Shown: positions 45,898 to 54,194, counted from the first letter of the stretch. The stretch is 64,000 nt of DNA from Pseudomonas sp. RIT-PI-r (GCF_001297015.1 NZ_LIGE01000013.1:1-64000), one strand, 5' to 3'. Notes: generated by a model from the sequence alone, not told the origin. Program-made: numbers and translations.

Positions 45898-47130
45898 TCA
45901 ATCCGCCCCCGGCCGCAGAATGATGGCGGCCTCAAGGTTTCGGGCACGCGCGCTGATGCGGCTGTTCAGTACCAGCGCCACGCCGCTGAGCAGCACAAAG
46001 CAGTAGCCGAGCATCGACTGGAGATTGGCAGGGCTCAGGCTGATCAGTGCGCTGATCAAGCCGCCACAGATGAAGATGATCGTGCTGCCCGCCGAGGCCG
46101 ATGTGCCTGCCATGTCCGCAAACAGGCCCATGGCCCGGGATGTGGCTGCCGGGCGCGCGATGGTGGTGCCAGCGGTGCAGATCAACATCGGGATCAGCAC
46201 GGTGATGGCGGACAGTTCGACGTTGGTCGACAGCGTCAGCATGGCCAGCCCCGACAGCAGGATCAGGCTCAGTCCGGTAATGATCTGCTGGCCGGGCGTG
46301 ATCCGCCGGCTGAGCACGGTGGCGACAATGCCGCCGACCACGTAAGCCGCACCGTATATCAGCAGGATCATTGAGAAGTCGTAGGGCGACAGCTGCAATT
46401 GATTCATGAAGATCAGCGGTGAAATCACGATGAAGGAAAAGTGGCAGGCGAACGCGAAGGCCGAAATCAGCCACAGGCCAACGAAATCGCGGTCCCCCAG
46501 CACCCGTCGGTAAGCGTTGAAGAACTGGACGGGGCTGCCGCTGGCGACCGGCCGCCCGCTGTCCAGAAAGCGCCACGCCTTGATCAGCACAGCTGCCGCC
46601 AGTGCGGCAAATACCCAGAAACTGCCACGCCAGCCGAGGCTGGCCTGCAGGAAGGTGCCGGCCAATGGCGATACTGAAATGAAAATTCCCGTCGCCGTGA
46701 CCATCAGGATGCGCAGGCGATCACGTTCCTCGCCTTCGAACAGGTCCTGCACGAGCGCCTGGGACAGCACGAAGCAGCCGCAGCCCAGGGCCTGCACCAG
46801 ACGAAAGAACAGGAACAGCGAGTAATCGCTGGACAGCGTGCAACCAAGCGCGCCGAGCATCGACACCGCCATGCCGGCGAGAAGCAGCCCTTTGCGTCCG
46901 ATCACGTCCGACAGGGGCCCGATCAGCAATTGCGCAAAGGCAATGCCGACGGCGAACAGGCTGATCGACAGTGCTATATCCGCCGGGCTGCTGCGAAAGT
47001 GCTCGGCCATGGCCGGGAACGACGGCAGCAGGACATCCAGCGGAAACACGCCGAGCAGAACCATCGCCAATAACAGGCTGACAGCGCCGCGTCGTTGCTG
47101 GGCAGTGACCGCAGGTTTTCCTTCACTCAT
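45898..47130 (-). CDS. Bcr/CflA-type MFS drug exporter of the peptide cluster
   Basis: 410 aa, twelve predicted membrane segments. The DHA1 loop motif GPLSDVIGRKGLL after helix 2, the early DVLLPSFPAMAEHF and RLVQALGCGCFVLSQAL in helix 4 fit the Bcr/CflA drug-efflux group. Its ATG at 47130 overlaps the end of the diiron oxygenase gene by 8 bases, so it is translated with it. As the last gene of a short operon encoding a peptide and two modifying enzymes, it most likely exports the product or confers self-protection (inference). Confidence 0.88.
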   Translation of the reverse strand: MSEGKPAVTAQQRRGAVSLLLAMVLLGVFPLDVLLPSFPAMAEHFRSSPADIALSISLFAVGIAFAQLLIGPLSDVIGRKGLLLAGMAVSMLGALGCTLSSDYSLFLFFRLVQALGCGCFVLSQALVQDLFEGEERDRLRILMVTATGIFISVSPLAGTFLQASLGWRGSFWVFAALAAAVLIKAWRFLDSGRPVASGSPVQFFNAYRRVLGDRDFVGLWLISAFAFACHFSFIVISPLIFMNQLQLSPYDFSMILLIYGAAYVVGGIVATVLSRRITPGQQIITGLSLILLSGLAMLTLSTNVELSAITVLIPMLICTAGTTIARPAATSRAMGLFADMAGTSASAGSTIIFICGGLISALISLSPANLQSMLGYCFVLLSGVALVLNSRISARARNLEAAIILRPGAD

Positions 47131-48100
47131 CGAGCAGTCCTGCCTTTGTAAAGAGTTCTCGGTTGTTGGGTAATGCGAAAAAACCGGCCTTTTTCAGTGC
47201 GTCGAGGGTGGCGATGGCACCCGTCCTGGTGCGCAGACGTTTGGCTTGCGCGTGGGTCAGGCTGACGAGGATTTCATCGATGGCTGGCTCGGCGATGCCG
47301 TTGCTGCGCAGGCTCTGTTGCAACCAACGCTCGTCGACCTCAAAGAAAATATCGATAACGTTCAGCAGGGTTCTGGCTGCAAAGCTGCGCTGACGAGTGT
47401 TCAGCGTCAGCCACAGGTAATGGAACACCTCACTGAAGTAGCGGCTATGGCGGGCTTCGTCTGCAAGGTGATCACGCAACATGTCATTGACGCTGGACAC
47501 CAGGCTATCGCGGCAGACGTCCAGCAACTCGCGGGCAATGATGGTTTCCGAAACGAAACCAAGCAGAAACCAGGCCAGCGTGCGGTTGTTTTCGGGAGTG
47601 CGGGCGATCAGGGCATTCAGCCGGCTGATGCGCAGTGGCATCTGCGGGCGTTGGGTGAAGCCGTACAGACTGGCGATATGTTCTGCGAGACGGTTGGAGA
47701 ACAGGGCATGGTAGCCCTCGTCGGTATAGAGCTGGAGCGCGGCGGTTTTCATGCGTTCTGGCACGAAGGCAGGCAGCTCGCCGTGGACAATAACCTCGAC
47801 AGCGCGGTTGACGATGCGGTGCTCGAGCAGTGTTGTGTAGTCGAGAAAATGCACCAGATGATTGGCTGTCAGGCGATGGGTGACGTCACGACCTGCGGCG
47901 ACGATGGCCGGGTGGGCCAGATACGGCAGAAAGGCCGGAGGAAACCAGTGACGGCTCAGCAACTGCTGCTGCACGTCATCGGGTAATTGATGGTCGTGCT
48001 GACTGGTGCGCACTGAAGCGCGAGTGTCCCAGTCGCCGAGGGTAAAGCGCAGCGCCCAGGAAGCCGGAGCCTCTTCCTGTTCGACAAGGGACGCGTTCAT
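47123..48100 (-). CDS. AurF-type diiron oxygenase
   Basis: 325 aa from ATG 48100, which has GAGGAA upstream and overlaps the preceding TGA (ATGA); an upstream in-frame start at 48139 is less likely. The ferritin-like four-helix core keeps seven metal ligands: E93, E128, H131 (DEGYH), E185, H211, E215, H218 (HLADEARH). Spacing nearly matches the amine N-oxygenase AurF (E101, E136, H139, E196, H223, E227, H230). The family oxidises amines to N-hydroxy, nitroso or nitro groups. The substrate here is unknown. Confidence 0.87.
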   Translation of the reverse strand: MNASLVEQEEAPASWALRFTLGDWDTRASVRTSQHDHQLPDDVQQQLLSRHWFPPAFLPYLAHPAIVAAGRDVTHRLTANHLVHFLDYTTLLEHRIVNRAVEVIVHGELPAFVPERMKTAALQLYTDEGYHALFSNRLAEHIASLYGFTQRPQMPLRISRLNALIARTPENNRTLAWFLLGFVSETIIARELLDVCRDSLVSSVNDMLRDHLADEARHSRYFSEVFHYLWLTLNTRQRSFAARTLLNVIDIFFEVDERWLQQSLRSNGIAEPAIDEILVSLTHAQAKRLRTRTGAIATLDALKKAGFFALPNNRELFTKAGLLDE

Positions 48101-49167
48101 GCCTGTTCCTCGTGCAACAGATCGAGCATTTCCTGACACATCGCCTGACCATCGCTTTCACCGCAGCCGACAAAGAACAGCGGTTGTTCGGCGCTGCCTT
48201 CGATCTTGAGCAAGGACTCGACCTGATCGTCGGCGAACGCGCCGGTCAGCCAGGTATTGAGGCCCAGCGCCGTGGCGACCAGCTGGAAGGTTTGCGAGAG
48301 ATGACCGGCCTCGATGAAGGCCATGCGATAGGCGCGCGAGTGTTGGTATTTCCACCATAACCTGTCGAAGCGAGCGGTGATGAACAGGCCCATCGGCAGG
48401 TTGTTGATGAAGTGCTGCCCGCCGAGTAGTTGGCCGAGCGCGCATTGCGGCGATGGGCTCACGGGGGTAAGGACATGTTCGGCTGGGTGGTAGGCATACA
48501 CGCCGGCGTCCAGGCCCTCAATGTTCTGTGCCAGCAAAAAACACTCACAGGCATTCAAGCCGCCCCCGGATGGGCTGCTGCGTCGCGCGTCGAGGCCTTC
48601 AGCAATGCCGTCTGCAGAACTGTCGCGTTCGCGCAGGTAGCCGAAGGACAGGTACAGCAATGAGCTGACGTCGCTGAGGGAAATGGCGGCTCCCGTGAAG
48701 GAGCGACAGGTTTTTCGCTGGGTCAGGACGTGGGTCAGGTTGTCGTGACCGGGTGTGGTCGGGGTGGGCAGCGCAATGCGTGCGCTGGAGTTTTTGAGCA
48801 CACGTCCTGCTTGAGGCGCAGGGTCAGCCAATACTTCGTTGCAGTGGTCCAGATATTCTCTGCTCCACTCATGAATATTTTGCGGAATATGTTTGCATGG
48901 AATGTTCTGTGTGCCGATGTGATAGATTTTCGACAACTCATCCCAACCCCATTCCGTATTGTCGGTTTCTGAAATGGTTAATATCCCTGCATTCAATAGT
49001 TGTATGTCTATGGTGTTTCGACTATTGAATAGTTCGGGATTGCTGATTAATTGTGTCAGGCGTGACGAATAGTCGAAATCCAGTTCGTGCTGAACATGGT
49101 CTTTATAATTCCAGACTACTTGAGTTGGTGTGCGCGGCAGGATGAACAAGTGTGGATTGATATGCAT
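48097..49167 (-). CDS. SagB-type flavin-dependent dehydrogenase
   Basis: 356 aa. Residues ~1-110 form an N-terminal domain of the kind seen in SagB oxidases, possibly a winged-helix peptide-binding part (inference). The FMN nitroreductase fold starts near 145: RKTCRSF (151-157), SPSGGGLNACECF (198-210) and KYQHSRAYRMAFIEAGHLSQ (273-292) are SagB hallmarks. Such enzymes oxidise azolines to azoles in thiazole/oxazole peptides, but no cyclodehydratase gene is near. GC content is low at the 5' end. It follows the 23-residue peptide gene by 69 bases. Confidence 0.87.
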   Translation of the reverse strand: MHINPHLFILPRTPTQVVWNYKDHVQHELDFDYSSRLTQLISNPELFNSRNTIDIQLLNAGILTISETDNTEWGWDELSKIYHIGTQNIPCKHIPQNIHEWSREYLDHCNEVLADPAPQAGRVLKNSSARIALPTPTTPGHDNLTHVLTQRKTCRSFTGAAISLSDVSSLLYLSFGYLRERDSSADGIAEGLDARRSSPSGGGLNACECFLLAQNIEGLDAGVYAYHPAEHVLTPVSPSPQCALGQLLGGQHFINNLPMGLFITARFDRLWWKYQHSRAYRMAFIEAGHLSQTFQLVATALGLNTWLTGAFADDQVESLLKIEGSAEQPLFFVGCGESDGQAMCQEMLDLLHEEQA

Positions 49168-49196
49168 GTAGGGGCTTCTCTGGTTGGAAGTCTGAA

Positions 49197-49228
49197 AGAC
49201 GCCGGAGTGCCGGCACTCTCCGGCGTCT
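49197..49228 (-). promoter_or_regulatory. Strong stem-loop between peptide gene and SagB-type gene
   Basis: Perfect 11-bp stem, AGACGCCGGAG (49197-49207) with CTCCGGCGTCT (49218-49228), loop of 10. Only a weak T-run follows on the minus strand, so it should act as a partial terminator or as a 3' shield for the short peptide message, raising peptide over enzyme output. Confidence 0.82.
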
Positions 49229-49236
49229 AGACTTGC

Positions 49237-49308
49237 TTAGCGGGCTTTAGGCGCTACGAGAAAAGCCAGGTTTGCGATTTTGTTGCCTTCCATAGAGATA
49301 ACTTTCAT
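49237..49308 (-). CDS. 23-residue peptide, putative precursor of a modified peptide
   Basis: ATG 49308 with AAGGAG eight bases upstream, TAA at 49237-49239. The product begins MKVISMEGNK, has a hydrophobic middle (ANLAFLVA) and ends PKAR. It has no cysteine, threonine, tyrosine or tryptophan and one serine, no signal peptide and no resemblance to PqqA that I can see. GC content is 44% by my count, well below the neighbours. It is the first gene after a good promoter, upstream of SagB-type and AurF-type genes. The role as precursor is inferred from context; a leader peptide or small membrane-active peptide are alternatives. Confidence 0.72.
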   Translation of the reverse strand: MKVISMEGNKIANLAFLVAPKAR

Positions 49309-49340
49309 AACGAGAACTCCTTGTTCAATTTTTGGTAAGT

Positions 49341-49356
49341 GCCACCTCGTGGTGAC
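49341..49356 (-). promoter_or_regulatory. 5' leader hairpin of the peptide operon
   Basis: GTCACC, loop ACGA, GGTGGC: a six-pair stem with one G-U pair. It lies about where transcription should begin from the promoter at 49363-49390, so it may cap the mRNA 5' end against decay. Confidence 0.5.
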
Positions 49357-49362
49357 AACTCA

Positions 49363-49390
49363 ATAATAGTTTGTAATGGATTAATGGCAA
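49363..49390 (-). promoter_or_regulatory. Sigma-70 promoter of the peptide operon
   Basis: On the minus strand TTGCCA (-35, 49385-49390), 16-base spacer, TATTAT (-10, 49363-49368): five of six consensus bases in each box. The predicted start near 49356 gives a leader of about 48 bases before the peptide ATG. Confidence 0.75.
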
Positions 49391-49404
49391 GAGGATATTA
49401 AGTA

Positions 49405-49496
49405 GGAAAATTCCAGTAATTTTGTCGGATGCATCTTTAGGCTGGAAAGAACTTGTGGGATAAAGTTAGATAGTTAAAAGATGCAAGGAAATTTCC
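49405..49496. promoter_or_regulatory. Two related palindromes upstream of the peptide promoter
   Basis: GGAAAATTCC (49405-49414) and GGAAATTTCC (49487-49496, inside the longer near-palindrome TGCAAGGAAATTTCCTGCA) share arms GGAA/TTCC. The proximal one sits ~15 bases upstream of the -35 box, a normal activator position. Candidate regulator sites; this AT-rich 300-base region holds no other gene that I can support. Confidence 0.4.
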
Positions 49497-49576
49497 TGCA
49501 CGCCAAACGGAAGTCCGGTGTGGGAAGTAAAAGGCTGGACGTTAAAAAAGGCAGGGGGGCGTGCGTGTAAACGCAA

Positions 49577-49600
49577 ACGGGGAGCCGTAAGGCTCCCCGT
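49577..49600. terminator. Terminator hairpin after rlmI
   Basis: ACGGGGAGCC and GGCTCCCCGT pair over ten bases around GTAA. It lies just 3' of rlmI on the minus strand, insulating it from the peptide operon promoter region downstream. The T-run is short. Confidence 0.75.
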
Positions 49601-49611
49601 CGATTTGCCAA

Positions 49612-50808
49612 TCAGCTGTTAGGCAGCAGCCGGCAAGTGATGCTTTTGATATAGCGGGTTTCGGCGATGGCCGGGTGCACCGGATGATCCGGGCCCTGAC
49701 CGCCACGCTCGAGCATCTGGATGTTGCGATCCAGGTGACGGGCGCTGGTCAGCAGAATGTTCTGCAGATCGTCTTCCGGCAGGTGCATCGAGCACGAAGC
49801 GCTGACCAGAATGCCGTCCTTGTTGAGCAGGCGCATGGCTTGCTCGTTCAGGCGACGGTAGGCGCCTTCGCCGTTTTTCATGTCCTTCTTGCGTTTGATG
49901 AACGCTGGTGGGTCGGCAACGATTACGTCGAAGCGCTCTTCGCTGGCTTTAAGCTCTTTCAAGGCTTCGAAGACGTCGCCTTCGATGCAGGTCATCTTGT
50001 CGGCGAAGCCGTTCAGCGCAGCATTACGTTCGACGCCGTCGAGGGCGAAGGCCGAAGCGTCGACGCAGAACACTTCGCTGGCACCGAACGCCGCAGCCTG
50101 CACGCCCCAGCCACCGATATAGCTATAGAGGTCGAGGACGCGCTTACCCTTGGCATAAGGCGCCAGGCGTGCACGGTTCATGCGGTGGTCGTAGAACCAG
50201 CCGGTTTTCTGACCCTGGATGACCGGGGCCTCGAACTTCACGCCGTTCTCTTCCAGCGTAACCCACTCTGGTACCAGGCCGAACACGGTTTCGACGTAGC
50301 GGTTGAGGCCTTCGGCATCACGCGCGGCGGAGTCGTTCTTGAACAGGATGCCGCTTGGCTTGAGCACTTGGGTCAGTGCTGCGATCACGTCATCTTTATG
50401 CGCTTCCATGGTCGCCGAGGCGATCTGGACTACGAGGATGTCGCCGAAACGGTCTACCACCAGACCCGGCAGCAGATCGGAGTCACCGTAGACCAGGCGG
50501 TAGAACGGCTTGTCGAACAAGCGATCGCGCAGCGACAGGGCAACGTTCAGACGGTGCACCAGCAGCGACTTGTCCAGTTGCACCTTGATGTCGCGGGACA
50601 CCAGACGGGCGCAGATCAGGTTGTTCGGGCTCATCGCAACGATGCCCAAGGTTTTGCCGCCGGCGGCTTCGAGGATCGCCTGATCGCCGGCCTTGAAGCC
50701 GTGCAATGGTGTGGCGGCCACATCGATTTCGTTGCTGTAGACCCACAGGTGGCCGTTGCGCAGGCGACGGTCGGCATTGGCTTTGAGGCGCAGGCTTGGC
50801 AGGGACAT
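49612..50808 (-). CDS. rlmI: 23S rRNA (cytosine-1962-C5) methyltransferase
   Basis: 398 aa; N-terminal PUA-like domain (RLRNGHLWVYSNEID), then a Rossmann methyltransferase: VLDLYSYIGGWGVQAAAFGA (SAM site), DVIVADPPAF and the catalytic Cys in ILVSASCSMHL. Length matches E. coli RlmI (396 aa). It modifies the large ribosomal subunit in the cytoplasm. Monocistronic with its own terminator. Confidence 0.93.
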   Translation of the reverse strand: MSLPSLRLKANADRRLRNGHLWVYSNEIDVAATPLHGFKAGDQAILEAAGGKTLGIVAMSPNNLICARLVSRDIKVQLDKSLLVHRLNVALSLRDRLFDKPFYRLVYGDSDLLPGLVVDRFGDILVVQIASATMEAHKDDVIAALTQVLKPSGILFKNDSAARDAEGLNRYVETVFGLVPEWVTLEENGVKFEAPVIQGQKTGWFYDHRMNRARLAPYAKGKRVLDLYSYIGGWGVQAAAFGASEVFCVDASAFALDGVERNAALNGFADKMTCIEGDVFEALKELKASEERFDVIVADPPAFIKRKKDMKNGEGAYRRLNEQAMRLLNKDGILVSASCSMHLPEDDLQNILLTSARHLDRNIQMLERGGQGPDHPVHPAIAETRYIKSITCRLLPNS

Positions 50809-50893
50809 GACGTCGCTCCGGAAAAAAGAGCGGGAGTATAGCGTGTTGCGACTTGTGCCGGGTTTGATGAGCGATGAAACGCTGATGGCCTCT

Positions 50894-50972
50894 TAGCGAG
50901 CAGGCTCGCTCTCACATTGGTCTTGTGTCGGTCACAAGACCTTTGTGGGAGCGAGCCTGCTCGCGAAAGCGG
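50894..50972. repeat. Inverted REP pair (GTGGGAGCGAGCC class)
   Basis: Left arm TAGCGAGCAGGCTCGCTCTC is imperfect; right arm TGTGGGAGCGAGCCTGCTCG is canonical. It lies between the rlmI promoter side and the stop of the PfpI gene. Confidence 0.9.
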
Positions 50973-50981
50973 TCCCCAATG

Positions 50982-51521
50982 CTACGCCGACAGTGCGTCG
51001 ATCAGTTCGCGACTGAACGCCGGAATATCATCCGGCTGCCGGCTGCTGATCAGGTTGCCATCCTTGACCACCTCTTTATCGACCCAGTGCGCGCCAGCGT
51101 TCACCAAGTCATCCTTCACCGTCTTGTAACTGGTCATGGTCTTGCCGTTGACCAGTCCTGCCGAGATCAGCAACCAGCCGCCATGGCAGATCACTGCGAT
51201 CGGTTTGCCGGCAGAGGCGCCGGTCTTGACCAGGTGCTGGGCGTCCTGATCGATGCGGATAGTGTCGGAGTTCTGCACGCCGCCCGGCAGGACGATCGCG
51301 TCGTACTGCTCGCTGCTGGCGCCCTGGAACGTCTGGTCGACCTGGAAATCGTCCGCCGGTTTGTCGTGGTTCCAGCCTTTGACCTTGCCGGTTTCTGCGG
51401 AAAGGATGTCGACCTGCGCGCCAGCCTGCTCCAGCGCTTGCTTGGGACCTGTCAATTCAACCTGTTCGAAACCATCGGTTACCAAAAAAGCGACGCGCTT
51501 GCCGTTGAGTGAGGTGGTCAT
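50982..51521 (-). CDS. DJ-1/PfpI family protein (YhbO/general stress type)
   Basis: 179 aa from ATG 51521 with CAGGAG upstream. GFEQVELTGPKQAL carries the conserved Glu, and the nucleophile elbow AVICHGGWLL the catalytic Cys with the adjacent His. The length and SYKTVKDDLVNAGA block fit the PfpI/YhbO group, proposed as glyoxalase, deglycase or protease. The true activity is debated for the family. Confidence 0.9.
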   Translation of the reverse strand: MTTSLNGKRVAFLVTDGFEQVELTGPKQALEQAGAQVDILSAETGKVKGWNHDKPADDFQVDQTFQGASSEQYDAIVLPGGVQNSDTIRIDQDAQHLVKTGASAGKPIAVICHGGWLLISAGLVNGKTMTSYKTVKDDLVNAGAHWVDKEVVKDGNLISSRQPDDIPAFSRELIDALSA

Positions 51522-51694
51522 CGATAAGCTCCTGAGTCTGCGGGAATTTGCTGGCACAGCGGACAGAAATTGCCCGTTGCGCCCTACAAAATCCGAAGCC
51601 TGAGCTTGAATGAAAGTTCCGCCGATATGCCCATCGGTGTGTCGCCCTGCGATTTCAGGGGTTAGAATCGCCGCCTGTCCCAGAGTGTGTACTT

Positions 51695-52561
51695 ATGTCC
51701 CAAGAGCTGACCACCGAACAGATTCAACAATCGCTGCAAGGCATCAGTGTGCCGGCGCAACCGCAGATCATGGTGGATCTGCAAATGGAGCAGTACATGC
51801 CCGACCCGGACCTGGAGGTGATCGCCAAGCTGATCGCCCAGGATCCCGGCCTGTCCGGCTCGCTGCTGAAAATCGTCAACTCGCCGTATTACGGCTTGAG
51901 CAACAAGATCACCTCGATTCAGCGTGCGGTGAACCTCTTGGGCAGCCGTTCGATCATCAATCTGATCAACGCGCAGTCGATCAAGGGCGAGATGAACGAC
52001 GACACCATCGTCACGCTCAACCGTTTCTGGGACACCGCCCAGGACGTGGCGATGACTTGCCTCACGCTGGCCAAGCGCATCGGTACCCAGGCCGGGGACG
52101 AAGCCTATGCCTTGGGCCTGTTCCACGATTGCGGCGTGCCGTTGATGCTGCAGCGGTTCCCCAATTACATGACGGTTCTGGAAAAGGCTTACGCCAATGC
52201 CAGCGCCGAATGTCGGGTGGTCGACACCGAGAACAGCGAGTTCAACACCAACCACGCGGTGGTTGGCTACTACACCGCCAAGTCCTGGCGCCTGCCGGAA
52301 CATGTCAGCGCTGCCATCGCCAATCACCACAATGCCTTGGCGATCTTCAACGATGAGTCGTCGCGCAACAGCCAGATGAAAAACCTGTTGGCGATCCTGA
52401 AAATGGCCGAACACATTTGCGCTTCGTATCGGGTATTGGGCAACCAGACCGAAGATTTCGAATGGAACGCCGTCGGGCCGCTGGTACTCGACTATGTAGG
52501 ACTGTCGGATTACGACTTCGAAACCCTCAAACAAACGATCCGCGACCTCGGCGCGCATTGA
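51695..52561 (+). CDS. HDOD-domain signalling protein
   Basis: 288 aa. The HDOD domain spans about residues 20-215: IAKLIAQDPGLSGSLLKIVN, SIQRAVNLLGSRSIINLI, FWDTAQDVAMTC, GLFHDCGVPLML. HDOD proteins resemble HD phosphohydrolases but usually lack activity and act in signalling. It ends 12 bases before mutM and is likely co-transcribed. Partner unknown. Confidence 0.88.
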   Translation: MSQELTTEQIQQSLQGISVPAQPQIMVDLQMEQYMPDPDLEVIAKLIAQDPGLSGSLLKIVNSPYYGLSNKITSIQRAVNLLGSRSIINLINAQSIKGEMNDDTIVTLNRFWDTAQDVAMTCLTLAKRIGTQAGDEAYALGLFHDCGVPLMLQRFPNYMTVLEKAYANASAECRVVDTENSEFNTNHAVVGYYTAKSWRLPEHVSAAIANHHNALAIFNDESSRNSQMKNLLAILKMAEHICASYRVLGNQTEDFEWNAVGPLVLDYVGLSDYDFETLKQTIRDLGAH

Positions 52562-52573
52562 TTCGAGAACACC

Positions 52574-53386
52574 ATGCCTGAATTGCCGGAAGTCGAAACC
52601 ACCCGCCGGGGGATTGCCCCGCACCTGGAAGGCCAGCGTGTCAGCCGGGTGATCGTGCGTGACCGGCGCCTGCGCTGGCCGATCCCGGACGACCTCGATG
52701 TGCGCTTGTCGGGGCAGCGCATCGTGCTGGTTGAGCGCCGCGCCAAGTATTTGTTGATCAACGCCGAAGTCGGCACGTTGATCAGCCATTTGGGCATGTC
52801 GGGCAATTTGCGTCTGGTCGAAGTCGGGTTGCCGGCGTTGAAGCATGAGCACGTCGACATCGAGCTGGAATCGGGGCTGGCGCTGCGCTACACCGACCCG
52901 CGACGTTTCGGCGCGATGTTGTGGAGCAATGATCCACTCAATCATGAACTGCTGATTCGCCTTGGCCCGGAGCCGTTGACCGATCTGTTCGATGGTGAAC
53001 GTCTGTTTCAGCTGTCGCGGGGGCGGTCCATGGCGGTCAAGCCGTTCATCATGGACAACGCGGTGGTCGTGGGTGTCGGCAATATCTATGCGACCGAAGC
53101 GCTGTTTGCTGCCGGGATTGATCCGCGCCGCGAGGCTGGAGGCATTTCCCGGGGGCGGTATCTGAAGCTGGCGATCGAGATCAAACGTATTCTTGCCGCC
53201 GCCATCGAGCGTGGCGGCACCACGCTGCGTGATTTCATCGGTGGCGACGGCCAGCCGGGCTATTTCCAGCAGGAGCTGTTTGTTTATGGCCGTGGCGGCG
53301 AACACTGCAAGGTCTGTGGCACCGGGCTGCGTGAAGTGAAGCTGGGTCAGCGGGCCAGTGTGTTCTGCCCGCGCTGCCAGAGCTGA
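52574..53386 (+). CDS. mutM: Formamidopyrimidine-DNA glycosylase
   Basis: Excises 8-oxoguanine and FaPy lesions. 270 aa. Catalytic Pro2-Glu3 in [14 protein letters not shown], the [10 protein letters not shown] helix, and the C-terminal zinc finger (C-KVC-GT, then FCPRCQ) are all present. Full length. Confidence 0.97.
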   Translation: MPELPEVETTRRGIAPHLEGQRVSRVIVRDRRLRWPIPDDLDVRLSGQRIVLVERRAKYLLINAEVGTLISHLGMSGNLRLVEVGLPALKHEHVDIELESGLALRYTDPRRFGAMLWSNDPLNHELLIRLGPEPLTDLFDGERLFQLSRGRSMAVKPFIMDNAVVVGVGNIYATEALFAAGIDPRREAGGISRGRYLKLAIEIKRILAAAIERGGTTLRDFIGGDGQPGYFQQELFVYGRGGEHCKVCGTGLREVKLGQRASVFCPRCQS

Positions 53387-53455
53387 GGCAAACGGCTGAA
53401 AAAGTCCTACGGTCTATAGTGAGTTGTCTCACTGTTCAGCCCGAAGGATCGTGCC

Positions 53456-53779
53456 ATGAAGTCCTTGCAAGTCCTCGTTGTTACGCTGCTGCTGTGTTCC
53501 AGTCTGGCTGTTCAGGCCACGGAAAACGGCAGCGGTGATCCGCGTTACACCATCCAGAATCCACCGGCCTACGCGATGATCGGCGACTTGCTGATTGCCC
53601 GACCTTTATTGGTGGTGGCGACGGTGATCGGTGCGGGGGCGTTTGTCGTGTCGTTGCCGTTTACCGCGCTGGGTGGCGGGGTGGGCGATGCGGGGCAGGC
53701 GCTGGTGGTGGATCCGGCGAAAGCCGCTTTTGTACGGTGCCTGGGGTGTATCGGGGAGGGGTTTGAGCAGCGCGAGTAA
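53456..53779 (+). CDS. Small exported membrane protein
   Basis: 107 aa with a signal peptide (cut near residue 22, LAVQA), then one hydrophobic segment ([20 protein letters not shown]) and a short tail with two cysteines (RCLGCIGEG). I do not recognise a characterised family; similar small proteins occur next to mutM in pseudomonads. Preceded by a GAAGGATC ribosome site. Confidence 0.7.
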   Translation: MKSLQVLVVTLLLCSSLAVQATENGSGDPRYTIQNPPAYAMIGDLLIARPLLVVATVIGAGAFVVSLPFTALGGGVGDAGQALVVDPAKAAFVRCLGCIGEGFEQRE

Positions 53780-53812
53780 GCTGATCAGGATTTTGCTGTG
53801 TGGCTGATGGCC

Positions 53813-53881
53813 TCATCGCGAGCAGGCTCACTCCTACAGTTGAAATGCGTTCCAATGTAGGAGTGAGCCTGCTCGCGATGG
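53813..53881. repeat. Inverted REP pair (GTAGGAGTGAGCC class)
   Basis: Arms CATCGCGAGCAGGCTCACTC and TGTAGGAGTGAGCCTGCTCG around AGTTGAAATGCGTTCCAA. It lies between convergent genes. Confidence 0.94.
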
Positions 53882-53903
53882 CGTCGGTACAGGCGCTGAA
53901 AAA

Positions 53904-54194
<291 letters not shown>

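Noticed and set aside
49237..49308. Peptide frame as a transcription-attenuation leader
   Set aside because: No run of one amino acid's codons, no alternative hairpin overlapping the frame, and the downstream stem lacks a terminator T-run; precursor is more likely, though not excluded.
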